A stretch of 64,000 bases of DNA from Heterohyrax brucei (taxonomy: Eukaryota > Chordata > Mammalia > Hyracoidea > Procaviidae). A program made the translations under genes and the position numbers. Where the stretch lies: assembly GCA_028571685.1 (NCBI GenBank), contig CM053142.1, positions 127,464,796-127,528,795 of the forward strand, given 5' to 3'. Below, piece by piece: positions 11,280 through 23,900 of this stretch. Position 1 is the stretch's first letter. Every line of letters starts with the position of its first letter. The notes beneath the pieces were generated by a model, which saw only the letters and a program-made list of their open reading frames with translations, did no database searches and had not been told where the DNA came from.

Positions 11280-13109
11280 TTCAAAGGCTATGTTCCAATG
11301 TAGGACAATGGCTATTTGGGTAGTGTTCAGTTACACAAAGATTTTACACTGGAGCAAAATATGCTTATGTCCTTTTCTATTTATATAAAATGAATTGCAA
11401 TTTGCTCTTCCAAAATGTATTCTGCAGTGTGTCCTCTTTATTTCAGAGACAACTAATTAAGCATTACACTTGAGTAGTTACACTTTGAGGATGGAACATC
11501 CCTTTTCCCCCCACCTTAGGGGCTAACTCTAGTACTGCTAATGATTTCTAAACACCGCAGTAATACTCTGAATTTGTATGGAGAGAAAGGAGGATAGTGG
11601 TAATGCCAAGGATGTGTTTAACCAAAATTATCAGTTTCTGGCATCATTAGTTCATTTTTCCTTATCTAGAAAGATGTAATGCCCTAAGCTTAAGGTAGTG
11701 TGTCCTTACCAATGTCAGTCAAGTCAATCAGGCTCTGCGATTGGAGAGTCAAAGAGGGGGGTTAATAACAGATTTGTGAGGACTCTAACTATACCCAAAG
11801 CAGGTCTATATGGCATATGATGTCCCTTTCTCAGGAATGGATGGAATAAAGAAGATTGTTTCTACTTGGTTATTACAGTTTGAGACAGATTGATAACTGC
11901 AAACAAGGCTTCAAACCAGTTCAGTCGCAGCCCATGAAGTAAAACCAGAGCAGACTTGAATTATTCCAGTTTGGGAGATCCGGAACAGGAAAAATCACAG
12001 GTTGAAGCCCCGAAACAGGAGACTCAGAAGAAGCATAATGAACTGTTTTTAGGAGTCTGATGCATGAGACTGGATTATTGGTAGGACTGTGAAGAGCAAC
12101 ACACATTCAAAATAGTGCAGTTAGCCACCCTCTTTAAGTAAGGCACCACTGTTTCCAACTCTGCTGAAAATCTAGTGTACACGAGGTTTGGTTGCTATGC
12201 AACGTGTACGCTGCCCTTGTTGTCTAAAAGGGAGATTAGATTTCTAGCAGGGCTTCAATTTGTGATTTGTCGTGTTCTGGTTGTCATTCCACTTTAGTTA
12301 AATTTTGAAAATTTCAATCTATTCTGCTTTCACTTCCTCAGTTTCACTTCCTGAACTGTGAAGAACCAGTCCAGGGCCCTGCTGCAAAAGGCATTTGAAG
12401 TTGGAGTTTTGCTGCCCTCCCCCTACCCCTTAGCAATGCTGCTTGTAAGGCTAGTCAGGCATCTGGTGTTTGTTAGATGGCTGCGTTGCATCATCCATCT
12501 GATTGCTGGGGAACATCTCCTAGCATTCGAGCAATTGGAGAGAAGACTGTGGGGCACCAAATGGCCTCATCCGGTTTACATCTTCATTATTGTGCTTCTC
12601 ACATACCTGCTTACATCTGGAAAAAATCTCCAGGTAAACCTCTTGGGCTCTTTCTCTAAAAAGTAACTGTAATTATTAGGGCTATACCCAAATTCAACTT
12701 AGAATAGGTATGTGGTTGAACTACAGCCAAAACCCTGTGTCTGTCTAAAAGAGATTTTTTTTTTCTTTTTTTAAACTTCTAATTATGTAGAAGGGGCCTT
12801 TTTCCCCTCATGTGGCCAGAGAGGTTCTTGGTTCTCTACTATGTCCTTAGGGAAAAAGCAAGGAGACACTGAGGAAGAGCTTTGAGACCTACTGGAATCT
12901 CCCACTAGTTTCTTCCCTCGGTACCAAATCCCACAGTGGTGGGTCATGTCAAAATTCTGCAAATGCCAAATATTTGTTACCCAAAAGGTACTATCATAAA
13001 ATTTACCCTACCAGTAACAATGTTAAGGGAAAAAAAGACCAAAAAACCTGTTTAAAAAAAAAAAAAAAAAACCAACTGTTTTTTCTGCTATTTCCTACTT
13101 ATTTGCTTT
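11280..13109. other. no gene seen; one RFX-like palindrome
   Basis: About 1.8 kb of intergenic sequence without recognised repeats. The only local signal I would point to is the palindrome at 12191-12203. Open frames here (for example 12358-12666) show no family motif. Confidence 0.5.
12191..12203. promoter_or_regulatory. X-box-like palindrome (possible RFX site)
   Basis: GTTGCTATGCAAC is close to the RFX X-box consensus of two GTTGC-type half sites. Function is inferred from the motif alone. Confidence 0.35.
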
Positions 13110-13460
13110 GTATAGCAGCCATTCATTCTGCACATATATTTATTGAACACTGCTAGGGAGCCAGGCAGTCTCCTAGACATGGGATACCCACACTGAGTAA
13201 GCCAAGGCATGTGGCTAGTTGGAGAAAAAGACATACAGCTAATTATATATAATATTAGAATGTTGTGCAGTGCTACAAAGAAGTATGGATAGAATTTGAG
13301 AACTGAACCAGGAGAAGAATGAACTATAGGAAAGGGATGTAGCAGATTGAGTGGCATTTAGGGATTTTGATGGCTTTGTTTAGAGACGAGACTTAAGTTG
13401 GGTTTTGAAGACTATGTGGCATTTCACACAGAAGAGAAAACAACAAGGTTTCTGGAGAAT
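13110..13460 (+). repeat. old L2-like repeat fragment
   Basis: 'tatttattgaacactgctag', 'gagccaggcagtctcctaga' and 'gggatacccacactgagtaa' read like the diverged '...tatttattgagcacctactatgtgcc' block common to L2-like repeats. It is too old to classify firmly. Confidence 0.5.
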
Positions 13461-13627
13461 CAAGAGAGAATGAACCCAGTAGTGAAGGATTCAATTGACT
13501 GTAACTTGTTTTACAAATTACCTTCATTTATTTTGATAAGTACTGTTTTTCCAAATGGTCTTGTTTTTTTCGTTTGTCTCTTCTCCCCCTTTTAAAACAT
13601 TGATCTTCAATAAAAATGTCTCTTTGT

Positions 13628-14168
13628 TTGTAGGTGCCATTAAGTTGATTCTGACTCATAGTGACCATTATGTACAACAGAACAAACACTGCTCAGTCCT
13701 GTGCTGTCCTCAGAGTTGTTGTTATGCCTGAGTCCATTATTACAGCCACTGTGTTAGTCCATCTCATTGAGGGTCTGACTCTTTTTTTCACTTATTCTTT
13801 ATCAAGTATGATGTCCTTCTCCAGGGACTGATCTCCCCTGATAACTTGTCGAAAGTAGGTATGACATAGTCTAGACATATTTGCTTCTGCAAAGCATTCG
13901 GACTACCTCTCCTAAGACAGATTTTTTCCTTCTTTTGGCAGTCCATGGTATATGAAATATTCTTTGCCAGCATTGTAATGCAAAGGTGTCCATTTTTCTT
14001 TAGTCTTCTATATTCATTCTCCAGCCTTAGCACACATATGAGGTGACAGAACATTCCATGGCTTGAGTCAGGCTCCCTTTAGTCTTCAAGGTGACATCTT
14101 TGCTTTTCAAGAGGTCTTTTGAAGCGATTCGCCCAGTGCAATGAGTCTTTTAATTTCTTAACTGTTGC
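13628..14168 (-). repeat. RTE-type LINE 3' fragment, minus strand
   Basis: The blocks 'gtgccattaagttgattctg', 'gtacaacagaacaaacactg', 'atgatgtccttctccaggg', 'ttggcagtccatggtata' and 'caaggtgacatctttgcttt' are the same, in the same order, as in the minus-strand RTE copies at 52760-53219 and 61584-61632. The sense strand is the end of an RTE/BovB-type reverse transcriptase region. The sense L1 begins where this copy breaks off. Confidence 0.8.
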
Positions 14169-17100
14169 TCAGTAAAGATACAGAAGACCTCATTGACACA
14201 ATTAACCAACTAAACCTCACTGATATATACAGAACTTTCCACCCATCAGCAGACAACTACACCTTCTTCTCCAGTGCACATGGAACATTCTTCAGAATTG
14301 ACCACGTCATAGGCCATAATGCAATGTTCAACAAAATCCATACCATTGAATTACTGCAAAGCATCTTCTCAGATCATAAAGCCATAAAAGTTGAAATCAA
14401 TAACAGAAAAAACATAGATAGAAAGAGGAACTCTTGGAAACTGAACAACATCTTGCTCAAAAAAACATGGGTTATAGAGGAAATCAAGGATGAATTAAAG
14501 AAATTCATGGATTCCAATGAGAACGAAAACACTTCCTACCAGAATCTATGGGATACAGCCAAAGCAGTGCTCAGAGGTCTGTTTATCTCCATAAATGCAC
14601 ACATCTGGAAGGAAGAAAGAAACCAAATCAAGGAACTAACTCTACAGCTTGAACAAATAGAGAACAGAGGAACCCGTCGGGCACCAGAAGAAATGAGATC
14701 ATAAAGATTAGAGCAGAGCTAAATGAATTAGAGAATAGAAAAACAATTGAAAAAATTGAAAAGACCAAAAGCTGGTTTTTTGAAAAGATCGACAAAACTG
14801 ACAAACCACTGGCTAAACTTACTAAAGAAAAGCAGGAAAGGAAACAAATAACCCAAGCTAGAAATGAGAGGGGAGTTGTCACCACAGATGCAACAGAAAT
14901 CAAAAATGTCTTAACAGAATACTATGAAAAACTGTACTGTAACAAATTTGAAAACCTAGGGGAAATGGACAAATTCCTTGACTCATACCACCTACCCAAA
15001 TTATCACAACGTGAAGCAGAACAACTTAATGAACCCATCACAAAGGAAGAGATTGAAAATGTCATCAAAACACTGCCAACACTGCCAACCAAAAAAAGTC
15101 CAGGCCCAGATGGCTTCATTGCCAAATTCTACCAAGCATTTAGAGAAGAGTTATCTCCAATACTACTGAGACTATTTCACAGTATAGAAAGGGATGGAGT
15201 ACTCCCAAACTCATTCTATGAAGCCAGCATAACCCTGATACCTAAGCCAGGGAAAGACCCAACAAAGAAAGAGAACTACAGACCGGTATCACTCATGAAT
15301 CTAGATGCAAAAATGTTCAACGAAATTCTTGCCAATAGAATACAACAACATATCAAGAAAATAATCCATCATGACCAAGTGGGATTCATACCAGGGATGC
15401 AAGGCTGGTTCAACATCAGAAAAACAATTACTGTGATTGACCACATAAATAACACAAAAGACAAGAATCACCTGATTTTGTCCATTGATGCAGAAAAGGC
15501 ATTTGATAAAGTCCAACACCCATTCATGCTAAAAACTCTTAGCAAAATGGGCACAGACGGCAAATTCCTCAACACAATAAGGGCCATTTATACAAAGCCA
15601 ATTGCCCACATCATCCTGAATGGAGAGAGACTGAAAGACTTTCCCTTGAGATCAGGAACTAGACAAGGATGCCCACTCTCACCTCTCCTATTCAACATTG
15701 TGCTAGAATTTCTAGCCAGAGCAATTAGACAAGACCAAGAAATACAGGGCATCTGCATCGGCAAAGAGGAAGTTAAAATCTCCCTATTTGCAGATGATAT
15801 GATTGTATATGCAGAGGACCCCAAGGAATCTCTAAGTAAGCTACTCAAACTAATAGAAGAGTTCAACAAAGTCTCAGGATACAAGATAAACATAAGTAAA
15901 TCAGTAGGATTCCTTTATACCAACAACAAGACTGTTAAGGAAGAAATTATCAAATCAATACTATTTATGACAGCCCCTAAGAAGATAAGGTACCCAGGAA
16001 TTAATCTAACCAGAGAAACAACAGACCTTTACAAAGAGAACTACAAGCCCTTACTTCAAGAAACTAAGAGAGACGTAGATAAATGGAAAAACCTACCCTG
16101 CTCATGGATAGGAAGACTTAACATTGTGAAAATGTCTATTTTACCCAAAGCAATTTATTTATATAATGCAATCCCAATACAAGTTCCAGCGTCATTTTTT
16201 AATGTGATGGAGAAACAAATCACCAATTTTGTTTGGAAAGAGAAGAAGCCCCGGATGAGTAAGGTACTACTAAAGAAGAAGAACACACTGGGAGGCCTCT
16301 CATTACCTGATCTTAGAACGTACTACACTGCCACAGTGGTCAAAACAGCATGGTACTGGTACAAGAACAGACAGATCGATCAATGGAACAGAATTGAGAC
16401 CCCAGAGATGACACCATCTGCCTAAGAACAGTTGATATTTGATAAAGGTCGTAAGACATTAAACTGGGGCAGAAACAGTATCTTCAACAAATGGTGCTGG
16501 CAAAATTGGGTATCTGTCTGCAATAAATTGAGACAAGACCCATGTCTTACACCTTGTACAAAAACCAACTACAACTGGATAAAAGACCTAAATATCAAAC
16601 CTAAAATGATAAAGCTCATCCAAGAAAAAGTAGGAACAACAATGAAAGTTTTAATACACAGTGTGGACAGACTCTAAAATCTGTCAAATCCATAATCACC
16701 AGACGAGAAAATAGATAAATGGGAACTATTAAGAATCAAGCACTTTTGCTCACCCAAAGACTTTATTAACAGAATTAAAGGGCCACCTACAGAATGGGAA
16801 AAAATATTTGGCAACTATATATCAGACTGACACCTGATCTCCATAATCTATGAGGTACTACAAAGTATCAATAAGAAGAAGATAAATTATTCAATTAAGT
16901 GATGGGCAAAGGAGATGGACAGATATTTCTCTAAAGAGAAAATCCAGGTAGCCAAAAAACACATGCGGACATGTTCACGATCTTTAGTTATTAAAGAAAT
17001 TTAAATCAAAACTACAGTGAGATACCATCTCACCCCAACAAGGTTGGCCATGATCCAAAAAATACAAAACAACAAATGCTGGAGAGGCTGTGGAGAAGGA

Positions 17101-17474
17101 GAAACTCTCCTACACTGTTGGTGGAATTGCAAAATGGTCCAGCCTCTTTGGAAAGCAATCTGGCGCTTCCTTAAAAAATGGATATAGATATACCATTTGA
17201 CCCAGTAATCCCACTACTTGGAATATATCCTACAGAATCAAGGCCATTCACACCAACAGATACATGCACAGGAATGTTTATCTCAGCACAGTCCATGATA
17301 GCAAAAAGATGGAATCAACCCATATGCCCAACAACAGAGGAATGGATAGATAAACTATGGTATCTATACTCAGTGGAGCACTATGAAATGATAAAGAACA
17401 ATGATGATTCCAGGGAACATCTCATCACCTGGTTTCAAGTGGAAGACATTGTGTTGAGTGAAAGTAGTCAGTGA
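14169..17474 (+). pseudogene. L1 ORF2 remnant (endonuclease end, reverse transcriptase, C-terminus)
   Basis: L1 ORF2 encodes the endonuclease and reverse transcriptase that copy L1 RNA into the genome. This copy begins in the C-terminal half of the endonuclease, with the SDHKAI motif at about 14370. It shifts frame near 14690-14701. From 14701 it is open through the reverse transcriptase domain to 16425, with KSPGPDGF at about 15100, [13 protein letters not shown] at about 15660 and the catalytic FADDM at about 15787. An in-frame TAA at 16423-16425 interrupts it, and the same frame continues to 16677. After that the frame is broken several times. A cysteine/tryptophan-rich segment (CGEGETLLHCWW) is visible near 17090, and the final 97 codons (17178-17474) are open. 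It cannot make a full protein. L1 family identity is certain; the host-lineage subfamily is not assigned. Confidence 0.95.
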
Positions 17475-18467
17475 CAAAAGGAAAAATATTGTATGAGACC
17501 CCTGCAATAAGAACTGAAAAACAGACTTATGCATAGAAGAAAAGACTCTTTGATGGTTGCAAGGGAGGGGAGGGAGGGAGGCCAAAGCGGGGAGGGTTTA
17601 GATTAGATAGTGGTGGAAATTTGGTTGGGTTAAAAACAAGAACACTATGAAGTGGACTTCAGTATAACTTGAGTACTCCTTCCATCTTAACCCAATACTG
17701 CAAGGACAGAGTAGCTGGTGCAGGGGGCAGGGAACCATGCTCTCAGGAGAAATTCAGGCCAAGTGACACAGCTAGTGTTTTGCTAAGAGGGCTCTCTGCA
17801 CCCCATAGGTGAGTGGCGTCTGGGGTCTTAAAAGATGCCAGGCTGCCATCCAAGGGCACAGCAAACGGTCCCAACTCAGCAGGAATGGATGCTCACCGAG
17901 GACCAAGACGACATGGGGGAAAGACAACCCAGAAGACAGAGAGACCCATATGAGTGGGTGCCTGCATCGACTTGGGACCGGAAGAACTGGATGGTGCCCG
18001 GCCACCATCAGTGATAGCCGTGATGGAGCTCACAAAGGTTAGTCTCACTGGCAACACAAGAATAAAAAGGGGTGCACCCTGAGATCTCCACTGAAAGACT
18101 GCAACTGATGGTCTGTCGGCTTCGGATTTCCCCTGGGAGCATGGCCTCTGGCCGTGATGCTGCCCCTGCCCATAAATCATAACGAAGGTCCACTCTTCAG
18201 ATAGGAATGAATTGGACTTGGTGATGCAGAGTGACCATATATTCCTTGCACTTTATGGTTCTGTGCATCTATAGGATGTCATCCTGCTGACCTCTGGCTG
18301 AAGGAAGGGGAATGAGTGGAGAGGAGGGGAAAGGAGACTGTTGGGAGGACGAGACATGTGTGGAGCAGAGAGGAATAGTGTGCTGTCACCGGCCAGGGAG
18401 AGCAGTGGAAGCTGCATATAGGTGGGCATGCAAACTTACATGGGAATGTATGTTTTCACTCAGTCAT
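17475..18467 (+). other. L1 3' UTR with G-rich tract
   Basis: Non-coding L1 tail between the ORF2 stop and the poly(A). It includes the run 'gggaggggagggaggga' near 17565, which could form a G-quadruplex. A shorter copy of its last 170 bp occurs at 31430-31606. Confidence 0.8.
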
Positions 18468-18480
18468 AAAAAAAAAAAAG

Positions 18481-19200
18481 ATTTGACCATACTTCCATGT
18501 CTTATTTTTATTAATTTAACCACCTCAGTGATATACTGCAGCACGTCTATGTTCAGCCCTTTAGCCCAGAGGTTTGTGAAAGAATAAATAATGCAGGCAA
18601 AGATTCCTCATGTGCTGTGTTCCTGAATCTTTTTGTGGAATCTACCTTTTTCCCTCAAGCCTCCCTCAGAGCAATGACAGAGTTTTGCTCTAAAGCACTG
18701 TGCTTATTAAGCAGTCATTTCTATCTTTATTCGCTCTCAAAAAAGTATTTCTTGATTGTTGAAATAAAATCTATCAATTATACTGTAAATTGAGGCATGG
18801 TAGAAACATCTGTAGGTAACCATGACCACAAAGCAAACTTCTACACTGTGTAATTTGTCCTGATCTTCCCATCTTCACTTCTTTCATTTCCCCTTGAGCA
18901 CGTTTTCTCTGCACCTTCTAACAGTCTTTACTTTTGCCAAATGCATTTTAGTTTGCAACCATCTTACTTTTCACACATTGTTTTAGCTACTTTCGCCAGA
19001 GCAGGAAGAACGACTGGTCTGTAGTCTTTTAGAGCTTACAAAATATGAATCATTAAGTTTACTGAAAGTTAATAAAGTAGTGAAAGTAAGTATTACAGGG
19101 TACTAAACATCACTGAAAAAAATCCTGGGCAATTGCTGTCAAAATGTAGGGATTACTGCGATGGCTTCATCATTAGCATCAGCTGCTAATTGCTTCAAAA
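18481..19200. other. no recognisable feature
   Basis: AT-rich intergenic sequence with no named repeat or gene visible. Confidence 0.5.
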
Positions 19201-19202
19201 CA

Positions 19203-19645
19203 AAACAAAAAAACCCCTTGTCGTACAATTGATTCCAACTCATAGTGACTCTGAGTGTTACAGAGTAAAACTACTGCACAGGGTTTTCTTGGTTGTAATC
19301 CTTACAGAAAGGAGCACTGGTGTTGCAGAGGTGAAAGTACTCAGGTGCCACCAGAAGGTCCATGGTTTGAACTCACTGGCTCCACCAGCAGGAAGTTGTG
19401 GCAGTCTACTTCTGTAAAGATTACAACCTAGGAAAAGTTGTGGGGCAGTTCTACTGTGTTCTGTAGGGTCACTATGAGTTGGAATTGACTTGACAACAGC
19501 AGGTTCTGGTTTTTGGTAATCTTTATGGCGGCATATTTGCAGGCTTTTTTTTTTTTCCGCCACACTACTGGGTGGGTTTGAACTGTCGATTTTTAGTTTA
19601 GTAGTTGAGGGCGAACCATTTGTACCACCTGAAGAGTTGTTCTAA
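19203..19645 (-). repeat. AfroSINE-type SINE (minus), split by a younger SINE
   Basis: Minus-strand copy: left part 19203-19310 ('gtcgtacaattgattccaac', 'ctactgcacagggttttctt') and right part about 19530-19645 ('ccgccacactactgggtggg', 'tgtaccacctg'). The two parts are separated by a plus-strand SINE. Confidence 0.8.
19311..19528 (+). repeat. AfroSINE-type SINE, long variant, nested
   Basis: Plus-strand copy inside the minus-strand SINE. It has 'gagcactggtgttgcagag', 'aaagattacaacctaggaaa' and 'actatgagttggaattgac'. Flanks resemble a target duplication ('gtaatccttac' before, 'gtaatctttat' after). Confidence 0.8.
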
Positions 19646-19689
19646 CAGCACAAGGCCCAACATACACAGCAAGTTAACTGTTAACGGCT

Positions 19690-19908
19690 TATTGTTGTTT
19701 TGTGCCATGGAGTGAATTCCAGCTCATTGCAACCCTATAGCAGCCCTATAGAACAGAGTAGAATTGTCTCAGGGTTTTCTAGGCTGTTGTCTTTGCAGAA
19801 GTAGATGGCCCAGTCTTTTATCCAATGGAGCTGCTAGTGGGTTGGGACCACTGATATTCTGATTAGCAGCTGACATCCTTAACTACCATACCACCAAGAC
19901 TCCTTCTG
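19690..19908 (-). repeat. AfroSINE-type SINE, long variant, minus strand
   Basis: 'gtgccatggagtgaattcc', 'gaacagagtagaattgtctc', 'gggttttctaggctgttgtc' and the reversed head 'actaccataccaccaagact'. Confidence 0.8.
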
Positions 19909-19909
19909 T

Positions 19910-20900
19910 CATTGCTGTAAAGCTTCATTTTCTTAAACTATAGATTATCCATAAACCCTGTCAGCCTTTAGTGGATATGGAAGTTTAAGATCTCCCACTC
20001 TACTCTTCCCACTGTGTGTGATGAGTAACCATGGGATCTGTGGACCAGTAAGCGCAGCAGGGTCAATCATACATTAGATTCAAGCAGCTCTTGCTTTGCG
20101 TGGTACTATGGGACCATATCATGCAAGCTGAAATCATACCCCTTGACTGTAGCAATGAACAGAGAAAATTACAATTGTTCTGAGAGCTTTAGGTTTTCTT
20201 TTTCTGTTTGTTTTTCTCAAAACACTAAAAACTCTGTTATAAATTTATAAAGAAATGAAAAAATAATTGTAAAATTAATATTTACTTAGTGTGCTATAAT
20301 TTAAAGCAGTAACAGAGATTGAGAGTTAAGGCATTTCATTTCTCTTTAAAAAACCTATCAGAGTGGTTTGAATAATCCTTGTCTTCTTCTCATTGTCTAA
20401 TTTATGACACACCGAGAGCATCTTTTCCGTACTTTGGTGAATTGTTGTATTCCTTTCTAAGTGTGGGTCGGCTTCCTACATTTCATCCTTTGTTCTTTCA
20501 GTGACATGAAATATCTCCAAGAGTTATGTTAATATGAAGTTTCTTGTCTCTGAGTCTAGACTAGAGTTTGTCTCGGTCAGTGGCTCTACAGTGTACCTCC
20601 TCGTTCTCACATTGATGGGGCTCGGGGAGTCACTTGACTGTAACAGTTGAGACAGAGGGATTCCAGAGTCTAAATTTTTCTTATACAAAAATGTATATAT
20701 TATCATTTAAAGTTAATAGCTAATACAAACAAATACTGTAATAAATTTGTGTGTTTGGGAGCACAATGTCCAAAGGAACACACAACTTTGAATTAGCACA
20801 ACACTAATATTTAAGTTTTTATTTTTGTGTTCATCTACTCCTGCTTCTTTCCAGCACTAAGAAATAACTCCAAATCTGAATATTGTATTTATTGTCTTAT
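19910..20900. other. no recognisable feature
   Basis: AT-rich sequence. I see no gene and no named repeat before the L1 3' end at about 20905. Confidence 0.5.
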
Positions 20901-20904
20901 TTCA

Positions 20905-23900
20905 TTTTTTAAACTTGTATTTTGGAACAAACTAGTTTCTCAATAAACTATTAGTACACATAGTGTTTTCTGACGTTGGCTAACCCCACAACAGGTCAAC
21001 ATTTTCCCTTCTCAGTCTTGGATTCTGTATTAGCAGCTTTTCTGGCCCCTCCTGCCTTCTAATCATTTCCCGTTTAGTCTTGTTTTGTTCTGTGGGCCTA
21101 TTCAATCACTGTTTGAAGGACAAACCTCAGGATTGACCTCATTATTGAACTGGCAGGGTGTCTGGAGGCCACACTCTCAGAATTTTTCCACTCTTTGTCA
21201 GGCCAGCAACTCTGGTCTTTCTCCATGAGTTAGAATGTTGTCCTTCATTTGTATCCATATATGTCCAGGACTTTTATTGTGATCCCTGCCAGAGCATTCA
21301 GTGGTAATAGCCAGGCACCATCTAATTTCACTGGGTTCAGTCTGCTGGAGGCTGCTGTAGATGAGGTCCATTAGTCCTTTGGACTAATTTTTCATTTGTT
21401 TCTTTAGTTTTCTTCATTTTTCCTTGCTCCCAAAGGAGCAAGACCAGTGGAGTATCCTAAATGGCTGCTCACAGGCTTTTAAGCCCCCATATGCTAGTCA
21501 CCAAAGCCAAATGCAGAACATTTTCTTTATAAATGATGTTATGCCAATTGAGCTACACGTTTCTGGAGACCACGGTCCCCAAAGTCCTCAGCCCTGCAAT
21601 TTGGTCGTTGAGAGAGTTTGGATGTGTCTATGGAGCTTCTGTGCTCTTGCCTTGTACAACTTGTGCTGGCTTCCCCAGTAGTGTGTGCTATGTTACCCTT
21701 CAACACTGTTACCACTTAACCGTTGTCTATTTAGGGTTTTTCTATCTCCACTCCTTTCCCTGGGATTGTTTCTTTCTATGTGCAAACTTTTTCATGAGTT
21801 TTTATGGTAGTAGTCTTACACAATTTTTGTCCTTTTGCAATTGACTTATTTCACTCAACATAATGTCCTCCAGTTTCCTCCATGTTTTGAGATGCTATCT
21901 GATTTTGCCATTGCTATTTATCAATTATCACCATTTAGGAGACTTTGGGCTCTTGCTGAAGATCAGCATTTACATCTGGTTCTCAGTTCTGTTCCATTGC
22001 TCACTGTGTCTGCTATTGTACCAGTACCAGGCATCTTTGTTTCTAAGGTGTGTTTCTTGTAAACAGCATGTTGATGGATCCTGTTTTTAAATCCATTCTG
22101 TCACTCTCTGTCTCTTTACAGGTACATTTATGCCATTTACATTCAACACAATTATTTATAGGTGTGAGTTTATTGCTGTCGTTTTGTACTGCCTTTCTTG
22201 TGGTGCTGACATTTTCTTTGTTCTGACTCTGTTGTGCTGAAGCCCTTTAATTTGAAGGTTTCTTTGGCTTTTGTGGAATGATTTGAGACTGATTTTTTTC
22301 TTTGTTTTGGTGAGTAGGTTTGTAAACTTTCTTTATGGTTATTCTGAGATTTACCATTATATTCCTAGGTTTGAACCTGTCTATTTTTACAAAGTATTGC
22401 CTTCCCTTCCAGTCCATTAGAAAGTTCTATACCTACAGCATTTATTCCTTCTTTTCTTGTTCTGACATCATTGTCATTTACAGATTAATCTCTCTGGTTT
22501 CCTGTTGTAATTCTTTTAGTTTTGGAGAGTCCTTGAGAGTTCATTTCCTAGGCTGGTACAATCTTGTATCTTAGATTTGTGTTGTAACCTGTTGTTGTTT
22601 GTTCTCAGACCAAAGGACTCTCTTTAACAAATCTTGTGAGTTTGGTTTGGTTGTTACATATTGCTTTAATTTCTGTTTATCTCAAAACATCCTAATTTCA
22701 CTGACATATTTCAAGGAGAGTTTTACAGGATATGTTATTCTTTCAGGGTTTTATGTGTACTATCCTATTGTCTTCTTGCCTTCATGGTTTCTGTTGAATA
22801 ATTAGGATTTATTCTTACTGTTTCTTATTTGTGTGTCACTTTTTGTTTTTCTTGAGCTACTCTCAGAATTTTTCTTTGGTTTTGGTTTTAGTGAGTATGA
22901 TTATGATATGCCTTAGTGACTTTCTTTTAGGGTCTATCCTATATGGGGTTCATTGAGCTTCTTAGATGCTCTGCTTTCCATCTTTCATGATATTAGGGAA
23001 GTTTTCTGTCAGCAGTTCTTTAATGACCCTCTCTGTGTTTTCCATTTTCTCCCCTGTTCTAGAACTCCAATCACATGTGAATTTTTGCTTTTGATTGTAT
23101 CTCACATTATTCTTGGTGTTTATTCATTTTTTTCTTCATTCTTTTTTCTGATTTTTCCTCAAACATAGTTGTTTCCAAATGTTTATGTCCATTTCATGGA
23201 TCCTGCCTTTCATCAGTTCAGAAGTGCTTTTCAGTCCTTCTGTGACACTGTCCATTTTTGAAATCTTGTTTATCTTTTGGATTTCTAATTATTGTTTTTA
23301 TTATAATTTCCAGTTGTGAGTTTACTTCAGCATTTTGATCCTGCACTATTTTCATGAATTGTTACATGGATTTCTCTGTTTTTTTCTTCATGTTTGTCTG
23401 CTTTTTGCTTCAGCTCTTGGATAGCTCTGAATATTAGAGATTTGAGTTCCCTGTCAGGTGATTCTAATGTCTTTTCTTCTACAGGAAAGTCATCTAGTGT
23501 TTTATTTTAGACATTTAGTGGAACCATCCTTTCCTTTTAAAAAAAGAAACATGTTTTGATGTTGTCTGCTGTCTTTGGAACATTCAGTAGTTATTTTCTT
23601 TGTCTATTGATTGTAGATCTGTTTGTTTTATCCTGCTTTTTTGTTTTATTTTGTTACATCGGAGCAGGTGGGCTGTGCATTCTTTGTTGTTTGTTCATCT
23701 ATGGTCATGATAATTTTCACTTCATTGTTCAAAGGGCAGGGCCAGTTGCTCAACTGTGGTGAACAGGGCAGGTCTTGCTGAAGGAAAGGGACTGGGATGG
23801 TTTACTTGTGGCACACACTAGGGCTGACAGAGAAGAACAGGAATCAGTGCTGGGCAGGATCCAGTTGGTTGTGCCTGTGCTGTTTGGGGGTGTGATGTTC

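Larger units (their letters stand above)
14169..18480 (+). mobile_element. L1 LINE, 5'-truncated, with 3' UTR and poly(A)
   Basis: About 4.3 kb of sense L1. It starts inside the ORF2 endonuclease, runs through reverse transcriptase and the C-terminal region, and ends with a 1-kb 3' UTR and a 12-A tail (18468-18479). The 3' UTR carries the G-rich tract typical of L1 (about 17560-17600). Its ORF2 end ('attgtgttgagtgaaagtag') has a clear counterpart on the opposite strand in the element at 20905-25165. No target duplication was found. Confidence 0.95.

Noticed and set aside
14165-14704. Independent host gene on 14165-14704 and 14965-16425
   Set aside because: Both are parts of one L1 ORF2 (endonuclease end and reverse transcriptase) separated by a frameshift.
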